Under the pieces are notes generated by a model. It was not told the origin of the DNA. It saw only the letters and a list, made by a program, of their open reading frames with translations, and searched no databases. A DNA stretch of 56,070 nt, from positions 1-56,070 of the forward strand of contig QHUU01000062.1 in assembly GCA_003222155.1 (NCBI GenBank), given 5' to 3'. A program made the position numbers and the translations under genes. Source of the DNA: Gemmatimonadota bacterium. Lineage in GTDB: Bacteria > Gemmatimonadota > Gemmatimonadetes > Gemmatimonadales > GWC2-71-9. Below are positions 53,788 to 56,070 of the stretch, one piece after another. Position 1 is the stretch's first letter. Each line of letters begins with the position of its first letter.

Positions 53788-54626
53788 CGAAAACGCGGAA
53801 CGCGGAAGTCGGAACGCGGAACAGGTGGCTTGAGCTGCGAGACCCGACCTGCTGTTCCGCGCTCCGCGTTCCGCGTTCCGCGTTCGCCGGGCTGGCGGTC
53901 CTGGCGTTCGCCGCCGCACCCGTGCGGTCGCCGGCGCAGCAATGGCCGGTGCATTCGATGGACCGCCCCCGCCCTCCCGTCGTCGACCCCGGCCCGGAGC
54001 GGCCACCCCTGGCGCCGCCGTCGGATGCGATCGTGTTGTTCGACGGGAAGAGCCTGGCGCTGTGGCAGTCCGAGGACAGCACGCCGGCGAAGTGGGTCGT
54101 GCGAGACGGCTACCTGGAGGTGGCGCCGCACACGGGGGCGATCGTGACGAAGCGCGGCTTCGGCGACGTGCAGCTGCACCTCGAATGGGCGGCGCCGGTC
54201 CCCGCCACGGGCGAGGGCCAGGATCGCGGCAACAGCGGCGTTTTCCTCATGACGCACTACGAGATTCAGGTGCTCGATTCCTATCACAGCGACACCTATG
54301 CCGACGGCCAGGCCGCCGCGCTGTACGGACAGACCCCGCCGCTCGTCAATGCGAGCCGCCCGCCGGGCCAATGGCAGACCTACGACATCGTGTTTCACCG
54401 GCCCCGCTTCGCGCCGGACGGCGCGGTGCGGGACTCGGCGCGGGTGACCGTGCTGCACAACGGCGTACTCGTCCAGGACAACACGATCATTACCGGGTGG
54501 ACGGTGCACGGCCGGCGGGCGCATTACGCGCCGCACGCCGAGCGGCTGCCGCTGCTGCTGCAGGATCACGGCCACCCCGTACGCTACCGCGACATCTGGA
54601 TCAGAGAGCTGTCCGAGCCCAAGTGA
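53784..54626 (+). CDS. DUF1080 protein (3-keto-disaccharide hydrolase family), exported
   Basis: A 280-residue protein with the concanavalin-like DUF1080 domain: DAIVLFDGKSLALWQSED near residue 80, KWVVRDGYLEVAPHTGAIVTKRGFGDVQLHLEWA, GNSGVFLMTHYEIQVLDSYHSDTYADGQAAALYGQTPPLVNASRPPGQWQTYDIVFHRPRF, and NTIITGW. Members cleave 3-keto-glycosides. The first 35 residues, before the hydrophobic core FAGLAVLAFAAAPV, come from a family A hairpin. No usable start lies between the repeat and that core, so the repeat must be translated if the protein is exported. Confidence 0.9.
   Translation: MTKTRNAEVGTRNRWLELRDPTCCSALRVPRSAFAGLAVLAFAAAPVRSPAQQWPVHSMDRPRPPVVDPGPERPPLAPPSDAIVLFDGKSLALWQSEDSTPAKWVVRDGYLEVAPHTGAIVTKRGFGDVQLHLEWAAPVPATGEGQDRGNSGVFLMTHYEIQVLDSYHSDTYADGQAAALYGQTPPLVNASRPPGQWQTYDIVFHRPRFAPDGAVRDSARVTVLHNGVLVQDNTIITGWTVHGRRAHYAPHAERLPLLLQDHGHPVRYRDIWIRELSEPK
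53792..53884 (-). repeat. Heptad hairpin repeat, family A copy 5 (inside the DUF1080 gene, inverted)
   Basis: On the plus strand the left arm (53792-53824) is AACGCGG, AACGCGG, AAGTCGG, AACGCGG, AACAG. The loop is 27 nt, and the right arm (53852-53884) is CTGTT, CCGCGCT, CCGCGTT, CCGCGTT, CCGCGTT. The odd heptad lies on the left arm here, so relative to copies 1-4 this copy is inverted. It starts 5 nt after the upstream stop. Confidence 0.92.
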
Positions 54627-54633
54627 GCGCCCG

Positions 54634-56070
54634 ATGCGTCCAGTGATGATCGTCCTCGCCGCGGCGAGCGGGCTCGCGGCGACGCCCCTGGCGGGGCAGC
54701 TTCCGGCCCCCGTGGGCGACATGCTGCGGCGCGTGTTCGCCTCGGGCGACTTCGCGCCGGAGCGCTTCGGTCCGGCCCGTTGGATCGCCGGCGGTACGGC
54801 CTACACGACGGTCGAGCCGGCCGCCGGCCGAAGCGGCGGATGGGAGATCGTGCGCTACGAGACGGCGACGGGGGCGCGCAGCATCGCCGTTGCCGCGCGG
54901 CAGCTCATCCCCCCGGGTGACACCGCGCCGCTCGACGTCGACGAGTACGCCTGGTCGAGCGACGCCACGAAGCTCCTCGTGTTCACCAACACGCGGCGGG
55001 TGTGGCGCGAGAATACGCGGGGGGATTACTGGGTGCTCGAGCGCCGCAGCGGGGCGCTCAAGCAGCTGGGCGGCGACGCGCCGGCGTCGTCACTCATGTA
55101 CGCCAAGTTCTCGCCCACGGGGGACCGCGTCGCGTACGTGCGGCAAGGAGATCTGTACGTCGAGCGCCTGTCCGACGGCCGCATCACGCGTCTCACCGCC
55201 GACGCCGACTCGCTGCACGTGAACGGCATGACCGACTGGGTCTACGAAGAGGAGTTCGACCTGCGCGACGGCTTCCGCTGGTCGCCGGACGGATCCCGCC
55301 TCGCCTACTGGCGTTTCGACATGACCGGCGTGGGCACGTTCCTGCTCACGAACGACACCGACTCCCTCTACCCCTTCGTCGTTCCCGTCCAATACCCCAA
55401 GGCCGGAACCGCGAACTCCAGCGTGACCGCCGGCGTGGTGAGCGCGGACGGCGGTCCCACCACCTGGCTGCAGGTGCCCGACGATCCGCGCCAGAACTAC
55501 ATCCCCCGGATGGAGTGGGCGGGGCCCCGCGAGGTCGTGCTGCAGCGCATCAACCGCGCCCAGAACGTCGATCGCGTGATGCTCGCCGATGCCACGACCG
55601 GCGCCGTCCGGACCGTGCTCGTCGAGCAAGACAGCGCGTGGCTCGACGTCGTGGACGACCTGCGCTGGCTCGAGGGCGGGGGCGGGAAGGAGTTCACCTG
55701 GCTCAGCGAGCGCGACGGCTGGCGCCACGTGTATCGCGTCAGCCGCGACGGCAAGGCAGTGCGCCTGGTGACGCCGGGCGCGTTCGATGTAATCCAAGTG
55801 GCCGCGGTGGACGAGCCGGGCGGCTGGCTCTACTACGTCGCGTCCCCCGATAACCCCACGCAGCGCTACCTGTACCGCTCCCGACTCGACGGACGCGGGA
55901 AGCCCGAGCGCGTCTCGCCCGGGGAGCGACCGGGCACCCACGACTACGACATCTCGCCGGACGCGCGCTGGGCGTGGCACACCTACTCGACGTTCGACAC
56001 ACCCTCCCTGACCGATCTCGTGCGCCTGCCGTCCCATGCCACCGTCCGCACGCTCGCGGCGAACGACCGG
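54634..56070 (+). CDS. Dipeptidyl peptidase IV-type S9B serine peptidase (N-terminal part, 3' end outside window)
   Basis: 479 codons are open to the window edge. A signal peptide (VMIVLAAASGLAATPLAG) is followed by the eight-bladed propeller of the DPP-IV N-terminal family: DVDEYAWSSDATKLLVFTNTRRVWRENTRGDYWVLERRSG, AKFSPTGDRVAYVRQGDLYVERL, TDWVYEEEFDLRDGFRWSPDGSRLAYWRFD (the WVYEEEF motif supplies the Glu pair that binds the substrate amino terminus), YPKAGTANSSV, and LSERDGWRHVYRVSRDGK. The catalytic hydrolase domain lies beyond the window. It would remove dipeptides in the periplasm. The 7-nt gap after DUF1080 suggests possible cotranscription. Confidence 0.94.
   Translation, partial: MRPVMIVLAAASGLAATPLAGQLPAPVGDMLRRVFASGDFAPERFGPARWIAGGTAYTTVEPAAGRSGGWEIVRYETATGARSIAVAARQLIPPGDTAPLDVDEYAWSSDATKLLVFTNTRRVWRENTRGDYWVLERRSGALKQLGGDAPASSLMYAKFSPTGDRVAYVRQGDLYVERLSDGRITRLTADADSLHVNGMTDWVYEEEFDLRDGFRWSPDGSRLAYWRFDMTGVGTFLLTNDTDSLYPFVVPVQYPKAGTANSSVTAGVVSADGGPTTWLQVPDDPRQNYIPRMEWAGPREVVLQRINRAQNVDRVMLADATTGAVRTVLVEQDSAWLDVVDDLRWLEGGGGKEFTWLSERDGWRHVYRVSRDGKAVRLVTPGAFDVIQVAAVDEPGGWLYYVASPDNPTQRYLYRSRLDGRGKPERVSPGERPGTHDYDISPDARWAWHTYSTFDTPSLTDLVRLPSHATVRTLAANDR

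Overview
The window is a compact, very GC-rich chromosomal segment of a diderm bacterium. Beta-barrel proteins, a lipoprotein signal, Tat signals, a YqgF/RuvX-MltG-Rho core and an enzyme set of GMC oxidoreductase, Gfo/Idh/MocA, DUF1080 and S9B peptidase suggest Gemmatimonadota or a related soil phylum. That placement is inference from gene content, not from a marker-gene comparison. Genes are packed tightly, most operon junctions are ATGA or GTGA stop/start overlaps, and GTG starts are common. I see no prophage, insertion sequence or CRISPR array.

Layout. 1-1861: a truncated primary-type sigma factor (minus), then a promoter and seven tRNA genes (Ala, Gly, fMet, Val, Arg, Pro, Arg). 1799-4946: an acetyltransferase, queuosine-precursor genes (queE, queC, queF) and an OsmC protein. 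4943-9781: a minus-strand operon encoding an Ig-like lipoprotein, a membrane Ser/Thr kinase with zinc ribbon and PEGA domain, a TPR protein and a small barrel protein. 9852-16643: a MoxR/DUF58/DUF4350/DUF4129 cluster facing a fused RDD-SpoIIM protein. 16739-18493: two tiny proteins (one a bare histidine-kinase dimerisation domain) and an M50 protease. 18635-25262: rho, ruvX, mltG, thiE, aroH, an RlmI-like methyltransferase, a cation efflux protein and an unknown protein. 25380-31685: a 55-codon ORF with a terminator, a cysteine-type formate dehydrogenase alpha subunit, an SDR protein and the threonine-to-glycine pair tdh-kbl. 31850-33816: two related barrel proteins. 33800-37424: dipeptidase, alkyladenine glycosylase and a NYN-LOTUS-LOTUS-RGG protein. 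37827-44960: an ECF sigma factor with its putative anti-sigma, YjbQ, an NtrY/NtrC-type two-component system, a barrel protein and DUF4390. 44921-48233: an HNH protein and argG-argH behind a palindromic operator. 48384-56070: a six-gene set that looks like a 3-keto-glycoside pathway, then the N-terminal part of a DPP-IV-type peptidase.

The most unusual signal is not a gene. Many gene junctions hold short-period (mostly 7-nt) repeats, often arranged as long imperfect hairpins. One family built from the heptad AACGCGG occurs five times (about 1362, 20333, 39857, 51812 and 53792). Each copy has four heptads plus AACAG, a variable 15-27 nt loop, and the mirrored arm. The elements sit within a few bases of stop codons, start codons, Shine-Dalgarno sites or tRNA ends. 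Two copies lie inside coding sequence and appear to encode the N-terminal part of the signal peptides of MltG and the DUF1080 protein. Other junctions carry different units with the same kind of layout.
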